A stretch of 18,652 bases of DNA, taken from CAZYWA01 sp964650975 [NCBI: uncultured bacterium]. Lineage in GTDB: Bacteria; JADJOY01. A program made the translations under genes and the position numbers. Location of the stretch: the NCBI GenBank assembly GCA_964650975.1, contig CAZYWA010000103.1, positions 1-18,652 of the forward strand, read 5' to 3'. Position 1 is the stretch's first letter. Every line of letters begins with the position of its first letter. Of the stretch, positions 16,291 through 18,652 are shown in pieces. The notes under the pieces were generated by a model. It was not told where the DNA came from. It saw only the letters and a list, made by a program, of their open reading frames with translations, and searched no databases.

Positions 16291-16449
16291 ACCGGAATCA
16301 CGGTTCTCGTCGCCGGCGTCGGACCGGGTGCTCTTCTTCGGGCACCCCCCCATCGCTTTGCGGAGCCGGCCGGGGGGCATAAGCTCGCCGGGACTGGCTC
16401 GCGGCGAGATCTGGGTCCTGCTCCCGCGCAGCGGGTATGGCCAGGTTGC
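16291..16449 (+). other. Leader region of the YfiR-like gene
   Basis: This is non-coding sequence between repeat copy 3 and the next start codon. GGGTGC (16326-16331) can pair with GCACCC (16342-16347), or the seven-C run at 16345-16351 can instead pair with GGGGGG (16372-16377); the two use overlapping bases. No strong promoter is evident. CAGG stands five bases before the ATG as a weak ribosome-binding site. Confidence 0.3.
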
Positions 16450-17031
16450 ATGCCCTTTCTGAGGCACCGAAGAGCCTCCGGTCTTTCAGCGACTCTGGCG
16501 CTCGCGGTCGTCGGGTCGCGATCCACCCACGCCGTCGCGAGCGACAGCGACCCCAAGGGCGCCGTCGGCGTCGACCTCAAGGCGGTCCTCCTGCTCCATT
16601 TCGCGGAATTCGTGGAGTGGCCCTCCGAGGCCTTCCCGAATCGCGACGCACCGATCGTGATCGGCATCCTGGGCGACGATCCGTTCGGAGCCAGGCTCGA
16701 CGACGTCGTCGCGAATGAGGTGCGCGAGCGCAAGCTCTCGATCCAGCGGTTTCACGACCCGGAGGACGTGGGCCTCTGCCACATCCTCTACGTGAGCGGC
16801 GCCGATCCGGCGCGCATCGCGCACGTCCTGTCGGTGCTCAAGGGGCGAAGCATCCTGACCGTGGGCGAGAGTGCCGATTTCACCGCGCTCCAGGGGATCG
16901 TGCGCTTCGTGGTCGCCGACCGGAAGCTGCACCTCGAGATCAACACCGAGGCGGCCCGCGCCGCCAAGCTCGAGATCCGTTCCAAACTGCTGCGTCAGGC
17001 GTCGATCGTCGACGGCGCGGGGTCGCCATGA
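16450..17031 (+). CDS. YfiR-like periplasmic protein (DUF4154 family)
   Basis: This encodes 193 residues from ATG 16450. The N-terminus (MPFLRHRRASGLSATLALAVVGS, then THAVAS) is a signal peptide, so the mature protein should be periplasmic. The body matches the YfiR/DUF4154 pattern: an early KAVLLLHFAEFVEWP segment, a short strand with IVIGILGDDPFG, CHILYVSG, then SILTVGESADF, IVRFVVADRKLHLEIN, and the end NTEAARAAKLEIRSKLLRQASIV. In Pseudomonas, YfiR inhibits the membrane diguanylate cyclase YfiN in response to periplasmic stress. Here the overlapping downstream gene (ATGA) encodes a histidine kinase with a CHASE8-like sensor, so this protein probably gates that kinase; this is inferred from synteny. 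Confidence 0.88.
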   Translation: MPFLRHRRASGLSATLALAVVGSRSTHAVASDSDPKGAVGVDLKAVLLLHFAEFVEWPSEAFPNRDAPIVIGILGDDPFGARLDDVVANEVRERKLSIQRFHDPEDVGLCHILYVSGADPARIAHVLSVLKGRSILTVGESADFTALQGIVRFVVADRKLHLEINTEAARAAKLEIRSKLLRQASIVDGAGSP

Positions 17032-18652
17032 GCGCCGCGCGCACGCCCACGATCCGCTCCAAGCTCATGGTGGCGCTGGTCGGCACGAGTCTCACCGTGA
17101 TCGCGCTGACCTGCATCGCGTTCATGATCTCCGAATACGTGACGTTCCGCGGCAACATCGTGCGCGCGCTCGAGACCCGCGGCGAGATCATCGCGGCGAG
17201 CGCCAGCGCGGCGCTGGCGTTCCGGAACGAATCCGACGCGATCGAGACCCTGGCCGCGCTGCGCAGCGACCGGCGCACCATCAACGGAGCTCTCTACGAC
17301 GACCAGGGACGCCTGTTCGCGCGCTATCCGGCGGACGCCCCCATCGGCGACTTCCCGCCGACTCCCGAGAAGCACGGATCCCGCTTCGAGAAGGCGTCGT
17401 GCGTGGTGTTCGTGCCCGTCGAGAAGGGTGGACGCTGGCTCGGCACGGTGCTGCTGCGCTCCGATCTCTCGGCCCTGACCGATCGCTTCCGCCGCTACGG
17501 CTGGCTGGCACTGGGGATCGCCGCCGCCTCGTCGGTGGTGGCGCTGGCGATCTCCGACCGGCTCGCCTGGCGGATCTCGGCGCCCATCCTGAGCCTGACG
17601 GCGGCCGCCCGCGAGGTGTCGCAGCACAAGGACTACTCGGTGCGCGCGATCACCCGGGGCGACGACGAGGTCGCGATCCTCGCCCACTCCTTCAACGACA
17701 TGCTGGTGCGCATCCACGAGCACGAGGCGATGCTGTCGAAGAGTGTCGCGTGGACCCGCGCGATCCTCGAGTCGGCGCTCGACTGCATCATCACCATCGG
17801 CCCGGACGGCACCATCGTCGAGTTCAATCCGGCGGCGGAGCGCGCGTTCGGGCACGACCGCGCCGCGGCCGTCGGGCAAAGTCTGGCGTCGCTGGTCATC
17901 CCGCCCGAGATGCGATCGCGGCACGAGCAGGGCCTGGCGGACTACCTGCGCACCGGTCAGGGACGGGTCGTGGGCCAGCGCATCGAAGTCGAGGCGCTGC
18001 ACGCCGACGGTCGCCGGTTCCCGATGGAGCTCACCATCGCGGCGATCGAGGTCGACGGCTCCCCGCTCTTCACCGGATTCGCCCGCGACATCACCGAGCG
18101 CAAGCGCGCCGAGGCCGAGATCCTCGAGCTCAACGCCGATCTCGAGCGCCGCGTGCAGGAGCGCACCGCCCAGCTCCAGGCGATCAACCGCGAGCTCGAG
18201 AGCTTCTCGTACTCGGTGTCCCACGACCTGCGCGCGCCGCTGCGCGGCATCAACGGCTTCAGCCGGCTGCTCCTCGAGGACTACGGCACCGCCCTCGACG
18301 GCACGGCACAGGACTACCTGGGGCGCATCTGCGCCGCCAGCAACCGTATGGGCGAGCTGATCGACGATCTGCTGCAACTGTCGCGCGTCACCCGCACCGA
18401 GCTGGTGCCGGCGACGGTCGACCTGAGCGCCGAGGTGGAGGGCGTGGCCGCGAACCTGCGGCGCCTCGACCCGGCGCGCGACGCGGAGATCGTCGTGCAG
18501 CCCGGAGTGCACTCGGTGGGCGACGCGCGGCTCCTGCGAGTCGCGCTCGAGAACCTGCTCGGCAACGCGTGGAAGTTCACCTCGAAGAAGCCACGGGCCC
18601 GGATCGAGTTCGGGACCGTCGCGGATGGCGTCACGACGGTACACTTCGTCAA
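17028..18652 (+). CDS. Membrane sensor histidine kinase, CHASE8-like/HAMP/PAS (3' partial)
   Basis: 541 codons are visible and the gene is cut at the window edge. TM1 spans residues about 13-34; a periplasmic region of about 120 residues (ALAFRNESDAIETLAAL, then GALYDDQGRLFARYP) resembles the CHASE8 sensor of YfiN-type proteins. TM2 is about 158-178, followed by HAMP (about 178-235), a PAS domain (about 242-355, starting ILESALDCIITIGPDG and closing FARDITERKRAE), a coiled coil, then HisKA with SVSHDLRAPLRG (phospho-acceptor His399). The HATPase N-box ENLLGNAWKF (Asn509) is present; G-boxes and any receiver domain lie beyond the edge. It should autophosphorylate in response to a periplasmic signal relayed by the YfiR-like partner, whose stop it overlaps by four bases. 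No partner response regulator is in view. Confidence 0.92.
   Translation, partial: MSAARTPTIRSKLMVALVGTSLTVIALTCIAFMISEYVTFRGNIVRALETRGEIIAASASAALAFRNESDAIETLAALRSDRRTINGALYDDQGRLFARYPADAPIGDFPPTPEKHGSRFEKASCVVFVPVEKGGRWLGTVLLRSDLSALTDRFRRYGWLALGIAAASSVVALAISDRLAWRISAPILSLTAAAREVSQHKDYSVRAITRGDDEVAILAHSFNDMLVRIHEHEAMLSKSVAWTRAILESALDCIITIGPDGTIVEFNPAAERAFGHDRAAAVGQSLASLVIPPEMRSRHEQGLADYLRTGQGRVVGQRIEVEALHADGRRFPMELTIAAIEVDGSPLFTGFARDITERKRAEAEILELNADLERRVQERTAQLQAINRELESFSYSVSHDLRAPLRGINGFSRLLLEDYGTALDGTAQDYLGRICAASNRMGELIDDLLQLSRVTRTELVPATVDLSAEVEGVAANLRRLDPARDAEIVVQPGVHSVGDARLLRVALENLLGNAWKFTSKKPRARIEFGTVADGVTTVHFV

Noticed and set aside
7708-16362. A shared 12-base word, catcgctttgcg, at 7708 and near 16351
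   Set aside because: Flanks do not align; a 12-base match is expected by chance in a GC-rich window of this size.
12511-16467. A very long open frame on the minus strand, antisense to the SNF2 gene
   Set aside because: The translation is low-complexity, Arg/Glu/Leu-rich and without motifs, while the plus strand has unmistakable SNF2 motifs. High GC makes stop codons rare in shadow frames.

Overview
The window is very GC-rich, densely coded DNA with no phage, insertion sequence, CRISPR, tRNA or rRNA signal that I can see. Several features point to a Gram-negative, deltaproteobacterial-type lineage (Myxococcota or a relative): a lipoprotein with thrombospondin type-3 calcium-binding repeats, several Sec-exported proteins of unknown function, a large SWIM/SNF2 helicase, and a YfiR-type periplasmic protein beside a CHASE8-like histidine kinase. 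This assignment is inferred from gene content and composition only.

Layout. (1) 2-1456 (+): a GMC-family FAD oxidoreductase with its 5' end cut by the window. It converges on a minus-strand pair, an XRE/TPR-like regulator (4868-3219) that overlaps the gene of a TSP3-repeat lipoprotein (3232-1658). (2) 4869-5202: the only clearly regulatory intergenic region. It holds a large foldable element, a hairpin that could mask the regulator's ribosome-binding site, and an AT-rich promoter/operator island before a small unknown gene (5203-5571, +). (3) 5650-11084 (+): a secreted 679-residue protein of unknown function, then UDP-galactopyranose mutase (glf), which is translationally coupled to an exported protein ending in a lytic-transglycosylase-like domain. 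The last two suggest galactofuranose-glycan supply next to peptidoglycan remodelling. (4) 12353-11310 (-): a secreted PHB-depolymerase/feruloyl-esterase-type serine hydrolase. (5) 12634-16137 (+): a SWIM-zinc-finger SNF2 ATPase. (6) 16450-18652 (+): a YfiR-like periplasmic protein overlapping by ATGA a membrane histidine kinase (CHASE8-like sensor, HAMP, PAS, HisKA, start of HATPase), which runs off the right edge.

The main signal not explained by the genes is a family of intergenic hairpin repeats. Three copies (about 1463-1564, 11097-11202 and 16153-16290) each lie just downstream of a plus-strand stop codon, in the same orientation. They share a conserved core and loop sequences, while stem arms differ with pairing kept. 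Other points of note are the 107-residue higher-order repeat in the TSP3 lipoprotein, the structured leader upstream of the XRE regulator, and the YfiR/histidine kinase pairing.
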